In this document: positions 16,313-23,696 of the stretch, piece by piece
Layout of the letters: every line of letters starts with the position of its first letter
Numbering within the stretch: the first letter of the stretch is position 1
Assembly (NCBI GenBank): GCA_016176415.1
Contig: JACOXH010000007.1
Span: forward strand, 1-41,482
Reading direction: 5' to 3'
DNA from: Candidatus Daviesbacteria bacterium
GTDB lineage: Bacteria > Patescibacteriota > Microgenomatia > Daviesbacterales > UBA10151
DNA length: 41,482 nucleotides
The notes under the pieces: model-generated
What the model was told of the DNA's origin: nothing
Database searches by the model: none
Seen by the model: only the letters and a program-made list of their open reading frames with translations
Translations under genes and position numbers: made by a program

Positions 16313-16348
16313 CCCGCTGCAAGCAGCGGGGTATCCCGCCAAAGGCGG
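16313..16348. repeat. Two small GC-rich palindromes after corA
   Basis: CCCGCTGC-AA-GCAGCGGG (16313-16330), then CCGCC-AAA-GGCGG (16336-16348). The second resembles the CTCCGCC/GGCGGAG hairpins beside tRNA-Asn and tRNA-Ser(GCT). They may help terminate corA transcription. Confidence 0.65.
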
Positions 16349-16370
16349 AGATTTTGCCCCCTTATTAACA

Positions 16371-16397
16371 AAAATCCACCCAAAAAGAGTGGATTTT
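16371..16397. terminator. Bidirectional terminator between corA and tRNA
   Basis: AAAATCCAC (16371-16379) pairs with GTGGATTTT (16389-16397), a 9-bp stem with A/T runs on both sides. It could end corA on the + strand and the tRNA on the reverse strand. Confidence 0.65.
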
Positions 16398-16405
16398 GTG
16401 TTAAG

Positions 16406-16477
16406 TTGCGGGGGTAGGAATTGAACCTACTGCCTTCAGATTATGAGCCTGATGTGCAGCCGTTACACTTCCCCGCG
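16406..16477 (-). tRNA. tRNA-Met (CAT), probable initiator tRNA-fMet
   Basis: Acceptor CGCGGGG opposite CCCCGCA gives a C1-A72 mismatch, the hallmark of bacterial initiator tRNA, and the anticodon loop is CTCATAA. T-loop TTCAATT is normal. Unusual points: only G30-C40 of the three G-C pairs at 29-31/39-41 is intact (A29-T41, G31-T39), base 8 is A instead of T, and pair 11-24 is T-A. No CCA encoded. Confidence 0.75.
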
Positions 16478-16490
16478 CGCATATTGTAGT

Positions 16491-16841
16491 TTATTTGAAG
16501 AATACTTTCAACCACCCTAACCAGTTTGGCAGCCTTACCACAGCTGACTGGCTGGCACCCAGCACAGCTTTGAGCTTTTCTTCAGGAATCACTACTATGG
16601 TCTCCCCTTTTTTGGCTAACCCTAATTTATTTCTTACTTCTGCTTCAATATATTCAGGAGACTGAATAACAGCCAGTTGGGCTTTTAACTCTTTGTTTTT
16701 AATTTCAAGCTTATATACTGCTTCTGCAGATTGAAAAAGCCTCTCCCCTGATCTGATAGTCTCCATGGTTTGTTTAATTAACCCCCTTGCTGCTATCAAA
16801 ATTACCACAACTATTAAAACCACAATAATCTTCTTAATCAT
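16491..16841 (-). CDS. FtsB/DivIC-like septum formation initiator
   Basis: 116 residues: an N-terminal membrane helix (IIVVLIVVVILIAARGLI), a coiled coil (QSAEAVYKLEIKNKELKAQLAVIQ) and the family motif SPEYIEAEVRNKLGLAKKGETIVVIPEE. FtsB/DivIC proteins bridge FtsL and FtsQ and activate septal peptidoglycan synthesis in the divisome. The stop codon lies 14 bases before the tRNA-fMet 5' end, so the two may share a transcript. Confidence 0.85.
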   Translation of the reverse strand: MIKKIIVVLIVVVILIAARGLIKQTMETIRSGERLFQSAEAVYKLEIKNKELKAQLAVIQSPEYIEAEVRNKLGLAKKGETIVVIPEEKLKAVLGASQSAVVRLPNWLGWLKVFFK

Positions 16842-16864
16842 ACAAAATTATTACAATTTGCTTA

Positions 16865-16893
16865 TTGACTTTCATAACCTATAACATTAGAAT
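16865..16893 (+). promoter_or_regulatory. Promoter of the Xer recombinase gene
   Basis: TTGACT (16865-16870), 17-base spacer, TAGAAT (16888-16893). The ATG at 16903 is nine bases after the -10 box, consistent with a leaderless or nearly leaderless mRNA. Confidence 0.65.
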
Positions 16894-16902
16894 ATAGTTT
16901 AT

Positions 16903-17766
16903 ATGATTTCATTACGCGACGCACATCAACAGTTTGTCGGTCACTTAAAAGGCAAATCCAGAGCCTCTGCTACTATCTTAGCTTATGGTAAAGATGTAGA
17001 TCAACTGGTGGATAATTTACAAAACGCCGGTAAAACTGATCCAGCTACCGTTACTACTGAAGATTTACAGAGCTTTATGCAAAAACTGGCTAATGAAAAC
17101 TATACTCCCAAATCAATTTCCAGAAAAACTAACTCTACCAAGACTTTCTTTAAATTCTTAAAAACCTCCAACATCATAACAGAAGACCCTGCCACAGGTT
17201 TAGAGCATCCTAAATTTGAAAACAAGCCCCCGAGAATTTTATCAAAGTTAGAATACCGCTCTTTAAGGGATGCGGCCAGATCTGACATCAGAATGCTTGC
17301 TGTAATAGAATTACTGCTTCAAACAGGCATCAGAATTGGAGAATTGGCAAAACTCAGAGTAGAAGATTTAGATTTGGAGAATTTAACTCTGCATGTTCCC
17401 CCGTTTGAAGATACCAGAGAAAGAATTATTCCTTTGAATAAAGCTGCTGCAGAATCGGTTAAAAATTACTTACCAATCAGACCAAAAACTCCCAATCATG
17501 CTTTGTTTGTGACCAAAACAGGCAGACCATTGCTTATCAGAAATATACGAACTGCTATAGACAGGTACTTTAGAGTAGCAGGCATAAAAGAAGCCAAAGT
17601 CAATGATTTAAGACACACCTGGGTAGCTTTCCAGTTGGAAGCAGGAGTACCTATGACCATGGTTTCAAAACTGGCAGGCCACAAAAGACTCACTACTACT
17701 GAAAAATATCTACAATTTATCCAAAGCAAAAACCACGAAGGCAAAGTCAAATTAGAAGAACTCTAG
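16903..17766 (+). CDS. Tyrosine recombinase of the XerC/XerD type
   Basis: 287 residues: N-terminal SAM-like core-binding domain (1-100) and C-terminal catalytic domain with Arg144 (QTGIRIGEL), Arg237 (NDLRHTW), His260 (LAGHKRLTTTEKY) and nucleophile Tyr269. The first His of the usual H-x-x-R box is Asn (Asn234). The size fits chromosomal Xer enzymes that resolve dimers at dif. However, its stop codon lies 2 bases from the 3' end of a convergent tRNA-Ile gene, as seen for integrases of tRNA-targeted elements. I see no matching tRNA 3'-end copy in the window, so a housekeeping Xer role is the default. Confidence 0.85.
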   Translation: MISLRDAHQQFVGHLKGKSRASATILAYGKDVDQLVDNLQNAGKTDPATVTTEDLQSFMQKLANENYTPKSISRKTNSTKTFFKFLKTSNIITEDPATGLEHPKFENKPPRILSKLEYRSLRDAARSDIRMLAVIELLLQTGIRIGELAKLRVEDLDLENLTLHVPPFEDTRERIIPLNKAAAESVKNYLPIRPKTPNHALFVTKTGRPLLIRNIRTAIDRYFRVAGIKEAKVNDLRHTWVAFQLEAGVPMTMVSKLAGHKRLTTTEKYLQFIQSKNHEGKVKLEEL

Positions 17767-17768
17767 AG

Positions 17769-17841
17769 TGGGCGGACCTGGATTCGAACCAGGACTCGAA
17801 TGTGTATAAGACATTTGTGTTAACCGTTACACCATCCGCCC
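17769..17841 (-). tRNA. tRNA-Ile (TAT)
   Basis: Acceptor GGGCGGA/TCCGCCC, D-arm GTGT/ACAC, anticodon stem AATGT/ACATT around loop CTTATAC, T-arm CCTGG-TTCGAAT-CCAGG. Anticodon TAT reads AUA directly, so lysidine modification of a CAT tRNA would not be needed for that codon. No CCA encoded. Confidence 0.9.
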
Positions 17842-17864
17842 GTGATTGGAATTATAACAAAATC

Positions 17865-17896
17865 GATATTAGGATACTATGATATTGGGATATTAA
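17865..17896. repeat. Octanucleotide tandem array beside the S23 gene
   Basis: Four degenerate 8-base units: GATATTAG, GATACTAT, GATATTGG, GATATTAA. The first 12 bases reappear inverted at 18174-18185, on the other side of the truncated S23 gene. Similar units are in comF at 34751-34782. Confidence 0.75.
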
Positions 17897-18135
17897 GTGT
17901 TTTTAGACAACGAATCGGTTTTACGGATCAATCCACCAAGCAACAAATGCACTCTCTCAGTCTGAATCCAAGCTTTCTCTAACAGTTCCTTCGTTAGTAA
18001 TCCAACTTTCTGTGCATCCAATAGTTCGCTTTGCACCTCACTAAGCGAACCTCTGGCATCGTAATAGAAGCGCAAGCGATCCTTGTAGTGATACCTGCTA
18101 AATCCCTCTGCGATATTAGCTGTAATTGAAATCAC
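17893..18135 (-). pseudogene. Truncated four-helix-bundle (S23/23S rRNA IVS-type) protein
   Basis: 80 residues from a GTG: ISITANIAEGFSRYHYKDRLRFYYDARGSLSEVQSEL. This is the core of the S23 four-helix family. In-frame codons upstream of the start still encode GLTSQLRRAV, the preceding part of the family, and are then cut by a TAG codon at the inverted octamer repeat (18174-18185). The N-terminal helix is missing, so it is probably a 5'-truncated remnant. No rRNA gene is nearby. Confidence 0.7.
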
Positions 18136-18192
18136 TGCTCTTCTTAGTTGTGAAGTTAAACCGTAAATCTCTATATCCTAATATCCCTGTGC

Positions 18193-20538
18193 TTATAATC
18201 TGGCTCTTGAGACCAAGTCTGCTTCTACCTGCACCATATCACGGCCAAACTTGAGTCTGGATAGCTCCCTTATAGCTTGTCCTACCTGAGGATTGAGCAT
18301 TGCTTTCCATTTTTTCAAATCTTTGGTGGTATCCAAAGAAAAGGGTACCACAGGCTCACCTCTTACTATGGTTTTAATATAAGCATGGGGAGATTCTACA
18401 TTGACCAAATCTGCTTCAGTAAAGGTTGGTGAAAACTCATGCTGCAGATAGTTGGCATCAGTAACTCCGACACGGAAACCTAAAATAGTACCGACATTGC
18501 CGAAGACCGCATTTTTCAGGTCTTCACCAATCTGGCCGATGAACTGATTGGCTACAATAAGATTGAGCCTGTATTTTCTAGCCTCGGATAAAATATCAGC
18601 AAAAGTGTCTGTAGCAAAGTTTTGAAACTCATCTACATACAGGTAAAAATCACGCCTCTGCTCCATTTCCATATCCGAACGGGACATGGCTGCCTGAAGA
18701 ATTTTGGGAACTAAAATCAGACCCAAAAAGTTCGAGTTTTCCTCCCCTATGCGGCCTTTAGATAAATTCATAATCAGGATCTTGCCTTCATCCATAACTT
18801 TTCTAAGATCAAAAGAGGATTTGGACTGGCCGATGATATTTCTCATCATTTTATTGGTGACGAATCTGCCGAATTTGGAAACCGTATAATCCAAAACTTC
18901 TGACTTGTGAAAATCTGTAGTTTGGGCAATTTGATCTGTCCAGTACCTTCGCACCACCGGATCCTGCACCTTGGGTAAAAGCTCCCTGACAAAATCAGCA
19001 TCTGTCATCAGTCTCACCACCTCCACAAAGGTGGCGCCTTCAGAAGACATAGCAGTCAGCATGGCATTTCTGACTCCGTGTTCAAAACGGGGTCCGATAA
19101 TACCTGTTTTATTGGGATCAAATAATTTGTACATCAAACCAATAATGGAAGCTACCACAAAATGTTTTTGCTCTTCGTTATAAGCCTCAAGCATGTTTAA
19201 TCCGAAAGGTCTCGCCATATCAGAAGGGTCAAAATAAATTACGTCTTCTGCTCTTTGAGGAGGAATCAGCTGCAAAAGTTCCTCTGCTGCATCACCGTGA
19301 GGATCAATAAAACAAAGCCCTTTGCCTGCTAAAATGTCCTGCAACATTAATGTTTTTAGAAGCTCTGACTTACCTGTACCGGTTCTTCCGATAATATACA
19401 TATGCTTTCTTCTGTCATCTTCTGACAAATACACCGGCCGCTCCACTCCGCGGAAGACTGATTTCCCTAAATACAAACCTGAGCTGGGGATTTTTTCCGG
19501 AGCAGGAGCCCTTTTGGAAGACAGCCAGCTGATATAAGGGGTCTCTATAGATTTGTTGGGAAAGTGAAAAATTGAAGCCAACTCATCAGCAGTTAAAACC
19601 GGTGCCGGTGAAAACTTAGGCATGTAGCGGTAGATAAAATCAGTCAAAAAGCCTTTTTCAGAATAAACTTTGGCGCCGCTAAATGAGTTATACGGACCGG
19701 TAAACTGCTCAAAAGCCGCCTTAATATTGGTAAGGTGCGCCTTTGCAGATTCTTCAGAACTGCTGGATACAGCCACTCTTAAACTAACATCAAAACCAGC
19801 TTTGACCACTTTACTCTCCACTGCTTCCAGCTGTTTGGCATCCGGAGCAGGTTTGGGATTTTTCTCATCACCCGGCTCTTTTTGTACTTTAAGCCATTGC
19901 TTCCCTTTATCCTTCCATTTACCGTCAGAAGGAGAGACTAATAGTTGAATAGCTGCCCCTTCTCCTGATTGCATCTTGGCCAAGGCTGAAGTTAAAGCAG
20001 ACAGAGGGTCTGTAGGCAGGTCACGAAAGGTTTTTACAGGGAAATAGTCAGCGCTTTTAAGCTTAAGTTGGGTATAGGCAGTTTGGCCTGTTTCAGAAAA
20101 AATATTATATTCAGGCACCTCTTTAATTTCAGCATCAGGATAAGCACCGTGGATTTGTTTTTCTATTAAATCTTTATGCGTGCGGTGACAGGAAACAAAA
20201 AACCGGATTGATTCGTGTAAAGCTACAAGCTCAAAAGACAGTTGAGGTTGAGGAGTAAAAGCAGACAGCATTCCCCCTGATTTGCGGAGCGAGGCAAGAG
20301 TGGAAAACAATTGTTCTGCAGCATCGATTTTAATTTCATTACCTCTGGGGACTTTAATTTGCAGAAGCACAAATTGTAAAGATTCTTTTTCCCTGTTTCT
20401 GTATTTAACCCAGCCAACCAGATATTTTTTGATAAATAAAAATATTCCCACAAATATCAGGGCAATAGAAGTGATACCAATCAGAATGGCAAATAAAACG
20501 CCAAAATCAAATCCTCCTGTTGTTTGCGTTACTTCCAT
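18193..20538 (-). CDS. TraC/HerA-like membrane-anchored ATPase
   Basis: 781 residues: an N-terminal membrane helix (about 13-40), a long alpha/beta region, then a RecA-like ATPase with Walker A GRTGTGKS (384-391), FIDPHGDAAEELL and Walker B FYLYVDEFQNF, followed by sensor-like LIVANQFIGQI. It resembles type IV secretion coupling proteins and the DUF87/HerA-type ATPases widespread in CPR. A DNA or protein translocation role, for example with type IV pili or conjugation-like machinery, is inferred. It is the last gene of a four-gene operon with 1-base gaps. Confidence 0.75.
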   Translation of the reverse strand: MEVTQTTGGFDFGVLFAILIGITSIALIFVGIFLFIKKYLVGWVKYRNREKESLQFVLLQIKVPRGNEIKIDAAEQLFSTLASLRKSGGMLSAFTPQPQLSFELVALHESIRFFVSCHRTHKDLIEKQIHGAYPDAEIKEVPEYNIFSETGQTAYTQLKLKSADYFPVKTFRDLPTDPLSALTSALAKMQSGEGAAIQLLVSPSDGKWKDKGKQWLKVQKEPGDEKNPKPAPDAKQLEAVESKVVKAGFDVSLRVAVSSSSEESAKAHLTNIKAAFEQFTGPYNSFSGAKVYSEKGFLTDFIYRYMPKFSPAPVLTADELASIFHFPNKSIETPYISWLSSKRAPAPEKIPSSGLYLGKSVFRGVERPVYLSEDDRRKHMYIIGRTGTGKSELLKTLMLQDILAGKGLCFIDPHGDAAEELLQLIPPQRAEDVIYFDPSDMARPFGLNMLEAYNEEQKHFVVASIIGLMYKLFDPNKTGIIGPRFEHGVRNAMLTAMSSEGATFVEVVRLMTDADFVRELLPKVQDPVVRRYWTDQIAQTTDFHKSEVLDYTVSKFGRFVTNKMMRNIIGQSKSSFDLRKVMDEGKILIMNLSKGRIGEENSNFLGLILVPKILQAAMSRSDMEMEQRRDFYLYVDEFQNFATDTFADILSEARKYRLNLIVANQFIGQIGEDLKNAVFGNVGTILGFRVGVTDANYLQHEFSPTFTEADLVNVESPHAYIKTIVRGEPVVPFSLDTTKDLKKWKAMLNPQVGQAIRELSRLKFGRDMVQVEADLVSRARL

Positions 20539-20539
20539 A

Positions 20540-20935
20540 TTAGGCTGCTTTAAGCATCTTCTTTACTCTTTCAAAAACAGCTGGGTGGGCTTCAGTATTT
20601 GAGGCTGTTTCTACTCTGTGCAATATTCCTTTATCACTGTCAACCAGTTCTGCTGCCTGACCAGCTACTTTCTGCATACGATCTGCCAAATCTTTTGTAT
20701 CAATAAAAGGTTCTGCATTTATCCCTGGCTGAATATGAAGAATATTTTTATTATGGACCGGCTGATCAGCTGGTGGAATTGCATGTTCCGGCTGGAAAGA
20801 ATTATCCATCTTTCCAGCTTCTTCTGCCACCTGATGTCTAAACCGCGCCTCCTGATCAGGCACAAACTGAACAACATTATCAGGAACTTTGGTTGATGTT
20901 TCTTGTTCTATAGGAGCAGGACCAGCCATAACCAT
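20540..20935 (-). CDS. Hypothetical 131-residue protein of the sodN-ATPase operon
   Basis: A soluble acidic protein with no membrane segment and low-complexity N-terminal half (Pro, Gln, Glu). The C-terminal half may form an amphipathic helix (DLADRMQKVAGQAAELV). I do not recognise a family. It is separated by one base from both neighbours, so it is translated together with the ATPase and the peptidase; an accessory to the ATPase is the simplest guess. Confidence 0.6.
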   Translation of the reverse strand: MVMAGPAPIEQETSTKVPDNVVQFVPDQEARFRHQVAEEAGKMDNSFQPEHAIPPADQPVHNKNILHIQPGINAEPFIDTKDLADRMQKVAGQAAELVDSDKGILHRVETASNTEAHPAVFERVKKMLKAA

Positions 20936-20936
20936 A

Positions 20937-21230
20937 TTATCTCACAACTACTATCACCTTACCAACAATTTTTGATTTATCAATAGGCCCAAAATCCCTG
21001 CTGTCTGTACTCTCTGGGGCATTGTCGCCTTGTACAAAATATCCATCTTTGCAAAGTTTTTGGATACGCTTGACAATTTCTTTTCCTTTAACTTTAATTA
21101 CCACAATATCCCCTATTTTGGGCCTGGAAAAAAAATGTGCCCAGTTAAATGTCAAAACTTCCTGACCTGGTTTAAAAACTGGGAGCATGCTGTTACCGTA
21201 AACTTTATAACGGGAAAACGGGAATCTCAC
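20937..21230 (-). CDS. sodX: S26-family peptidase, probable NiSOD maturation protease (SodX)
   Basis: 97 residues with the signal-peptidase-like Ser-Lys dyad: Ser14 in YGNSMLPVFKPG and Lys54 in KEIVKRIQ, plus GDNAPESTDSRDFGPI. It lacks the membrane anchor of standard signal peptidase I. Small soluble S26 peptidases next to nickel superoxide dismutase remove its leader to expose the N-terminal His. The start overlaps the sodN stop by 4 bases, giving tight coupling. Confidence 0.8.
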   Translation of the reverse strand: MRFPFSRYKVYGNSMLPVFKPGQEVLTFNWAHFFSRPKIGDIVVIKVKGKEIVKRIQKLCKDGYFVQGDNAPESTDSRDFGPIDKSKIVGKVIVVVR

Positions 21231-21670
21231 TTTTTCGTTTGCTCGAAAATATCTGCAATAACATCAACTGCCTCAATCAACTCCTGAGCCTTTGCCTCAT
21301 CTATCATTCTTTTGTTATCAGAACACAGTTTGGTAGTTTTCCAGATTAAATCATGGAGGTTGGGAAATTTTTTAAGGTGCTCATCTTTAAAATAATCTGT
21401 CCAAAGGATTAAAACTTCCTTTTTGCAAAGTTCTGCGTGTTCTTCCTTTACCATCACCATCCTAACAAAGTTATTCCGGTCAGTTAAATTGTCATTCTGA
21501 TCCGGCTTTGCCGGAGAAGAATCTAATTCATTAATCTTTTGCACCATCTTCAGTACTGTTTTGGCAGCCAGCTGCGCAGTATGAGGATCATAAATACCGC
21601 AGGGAATATCACAATGGGCAAAGACAGGTTTTACAGGCAGTAATTTAATTAGAAATCCGGCCAGACTCAT
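21227..21670 (-). CDS. sodN: Nickel-containing superoxide dismutase
   Basis: I place the start at the ATG at 21670; a longer frame begins with TTG in a low-complexity tract. The product has an 18-residue leader and then HCDIPCGIYDP, the nickel hook (His1, Cys2, Cys6 of the mature enzyme), followed by KEEHAELCKKEVLILWTDYFK and a C-terminal LIEAVDVIADIFEQTKK typical of NiSOD. It converts superoxide to O2 and H2O2 after leader removal. The mature form is about 129 residues, some 12 longer than the Streptomyces enzyme; the extra LDSSPAKPDQND coincides with a dispersed DNA repeat (21491-21526). Confidence 0.92.
   Translation of the reverse strand: MSLAGFLIKLLPVKPVFAHCDIPCGIYDPHTAQLAAKTVLKMVQKINELDSSPAKPDQNDNLTDRNNFVRMVMVKEEHAELCKKEVLILWTDYFKDEHLKKFPNLHDLIWKTTKLCSDNKRMIDEAKAQELIEAVDVIADIFEQTKK
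21491..21526. repeat. GTCATTCTGA-type repeat in frame within sodN
   Basis: GTCATTCTGATCCGG...CCGGAGAAGAATCTAA matches the left part of the dispersed family seen at 31021, 35343 and 36356 (GTCATTCT..., GAAGAATCT). It contains the palindrome CCGGC-TTT-GCCGG and encodes LDSSPAKPDQND. Confidence 0.75.
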
Positions 21671-21732
21671 ATAATAATTATAATTATTATAATGGTTATA
21701 AAAATTATAAAATCGCAAGAAACCGGTAAGAG

Positions 21733-22683
21733 CTAGTAGCCGTTTTCAGTAGGCATTTGAATCATAGATAAATACTCTTCAACATCAAAAGCTGCCTTGC
21801 AGCCTGCGCCTGCTGCCGTCACTGCCTGCCTGTATTTAAAATCAGACACATCCCCTGCTGTAAATATGCCGGAAACATTGGTCTGAGTTTCATTTTTTAC
21901 CGCTATATAGCCTTTATCATCCAATTCTATTTGCCCTTTTAAAAACCCTGTATTGGGTTTGTGGCCAATTGCTATAAATACCCCGTCTGTTTGGAGCGTG
22001 CTAATCTCTCCTGTTTGGGTATTTTTTAGCCTCACCCCTGATACTTTAGCGTCTCCCAATACTTCTTCTATCTCAGAATTTAAAATAAAATCAACAGCAG
22101 GTTTACTCTTAACTAACTCCTGCAGGGCAGGTTGGGCCCTTAACTCTCCCCGCCTGTGAACCACCGTCACCTTCTTGCAAAGCTTGGATAGATAGGCCGC
22201 TTCCCTCATTGCAGTATCCCCTACGCCTACCACTACCACCTTTTTACCTTTGAAGAAAAAACCATCGCAAACAGCACAAGCTGACACGCCTTTACCTCTT
22301 AACCTTTGCTCTGATTCCAAACCCAACCATCTGGCGGAGGCGCCGGTGGCGATGATTAAGCTTTCAGTCGTCAGTCGTCTGCTTTCAGACTGGACCACAA
22401 AAGGCTTTGTCTGCAAATCAACTGAGATCACATCTTCGTTGACAAAGCGGACATCAAAACGTTCCGCCTGCTTGCGCATTTTAGCCATCAGTTCCGGTCC
22501 TTGTATGCCGTTTTCAAATCCCGGGAAATCATCAACATCAGTAGTTAAAGTCAATTGTCCTCCTGCTTCCCTGCCGGCCACCACCAAAGGGTTTAGACTA
22601 CCTCTGGCAGCATAAATAGCCGCTGTTAAACCAGCCGGCCCTGAACCAATTATTACAAGTTTCTCGGTTTTGGTATTGCTCAT
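21733..22683 (-). CDS. trxB: Thioredoxin reductase
   Basis: 316 residues: FAD-binding GSGPAGLTAAIYAARG, redox-active CAVC (136-139) in KGVSACAVCDGFFFKG, NADPH-binding VGVGDTAMREAAYLSK, and C-terminal FTAGDVSDFKYRQAVTAAGAGCKAA. It passes electrons from NADPH to thioredoxin. TAATAT lies seven bases before the ATG. It is upstream of sodN on the same strand with a 62-base gap, so the redox genes may be co-expressed. Confidence 0.95.
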   Translation of the reverse strand: MSNTKTEKLVIIGSGPAGLTAAIYAARGSLNPLVVAGREAGGQLTLTTDVDDFPGFENGIQGPELMAKMRKQAERFDVRFVNEDVISVDLQTKPFVVQSESRRLTTESLIIATGASARWLGLESEQRLRGKGVSACAVCDGFFFKGKKVVVVGVGDTAMREAAYLSKLCKKVTVVHRRGELRAQPALQELVKSKPAVDFILNSEIEEVLGDAKVSGVRLKNTQTGEISTLQTDGVFIAIGHKPNTGFLKGQIELDDKGYIAVKNETQTNVSGIFTAGDVSDFKYRQAVTAAGAGCKAAFDVEEYLSMIQMPTENGY

Positions 22684-22735
22684 AGAGACAATATTAACAT
22701 CAAAGTATCAAATGTTTTTTAGCTTTTGATACTTT

Positions 22736-22966
22736 TTATCTTTTTGTTGAGCTCGAAGTAGCGCTTTGCGGCCTTACGGAAGCCGTAGCCTCCCTTGGGG
22801 TAGCAGACGGACTCGCACTCATTTCGGGTGAGACTGTCGGCATCACCTGCACTTCCGGCGTAATGACCGGTTGCACCTTACTTCGAAGCCAAATCAAATA
22901 GCCTGCAATCACCACCAACACCAATAAAACTACTACTATAGAAACATTTCTATTCACTTTAGTCAC
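22736..22966 (-). CDS. Small single-pass membrane protein
   Basis: 76 residues: membrane helix IVVVLLVLVVIAGYLIWL near the N-terminus, then a Pro/Ser/Thr-rich tail (EVQVMPTVSPEMSASPSATP). No family recognised. It is 22 bases from the PAP2 gene upstream and could be co-transcribed with it. The tail probably faces the cell exterior. Confidence 0.5.
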   Translation of the reverse strand: MTKVNRNVSIVVVLLVLVVIAGYLIWLRSKVQPVITPEVQVMPTVSPEMSASPSATPREATASVRPQSATSSSTKR

Positions 22967-22988
22967 CTCCCCAGGCAGGCTTCTCTAT

Positions 22989-23657
22989 TTAACTCTTTTT
23001 TACCCTTAAAATCAATACAGAACCAAGTAAACCAAATGCCAGCCCCAAAATCCCTCCACCCAATACATCCGACAACCAATGCTCACCTAAATATACGCGG
23101 GTTATTCCCATCGAAAAGACAAATCCTAAAAGCAACAGTAAAGCCACAAACCTTGGTGCAATATTTTTGGAAGAGAAGATAAGCAAAATAACAAGAATTG
23201 TCACAACAAATACAGTCCGAGTCATGTGGCCTGAAGGATATGAAAAATCAGTATGTACATAAAAACTGGGCAAAGATGTCGGCAGTAAGCTTCTGTGGAA
23301 AAAACGCGGAGGACCAGGGTGAAAAACCATCAATTTGCCAAAAACTTCCAGTAAAGTTGCAGGCACAATCATTGACCAACCTAATATGGCAGACCATTTT
23401 CTTCTTATCAAAGAAATAAACACCATCACCAGACATATTCCCACTGTTATTTCAGCGCTCCCCCACAAGCTAAAATATGAGAAAATCTGGTCTATCTTGA
23501 GTGTAGTTAACCCATCAAATCTCCCTATAATACGATCCTGCAGCTTTACCATAGTATCAAAATCTACCTGTTGCCACATTTCTTTGGCTACTGTGTAGGA
23601 AAAAAGGATAAATAAACCAATAAAAAAGAAAGAGAGCAGCAGCAATTTAAATCTCAC
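22989..23657 (-). CDS. PAP2-family membrane phosphatase
   Basis: 222 residues with about six membrane helices. Phosphatase motifs are visible: KLMVFHPGPPRF (motif 1), SYPSGHMTR (motif 2) and TRVYLGEHWLSDVLGG (motif 3). Family members dephosphorylate phosphatidate, phosphatidylglycerol phosphate or undecaprenyl pyrophosphate. In a cell wall context, undecaprenyl pyrophosphate recycling is a reasonable but unproven role. Confidence 0.88.
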   Translation of the reverse strand: MRFKLLLLSFFFIGLFILFSYTVAKEMWQQVDFDTMVKLQDRIIGRFDGLTTLKIDQIFSYFSLWGSAEITVGICLVMVFISLIRRKWSAILGWSMIVPATLLEVFGKLMVFHPGPPRFFHRSLLPTSLPSFYVHTDFSYPSGHMTRTVFVVTILVILLIFSSKNIAPRFVALLLLLGFVFSMGITRVYLGEHWLSDVLGGGILGLAFGLLGSVLILRVKKS

Positions 23658-23696
23658 CGAATTATTGTACAGTAAGTTAAGTTTTTAAAGAAGCCT

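Noticed and set aside
16313-16348. Riboswitch after corA
   Set aside because: The hairpins are downstream of the gene and look like terminator or repeat palindromes, not a Mg2+ leader.
21671-21718. N-terminal extension of SodN starting with TTG
   Set aside because: Low-complexity Asn/Tyr-rich residues from a 9-base A/T repeat; a leader of 18 residues before the His is enough from ATG 21670.
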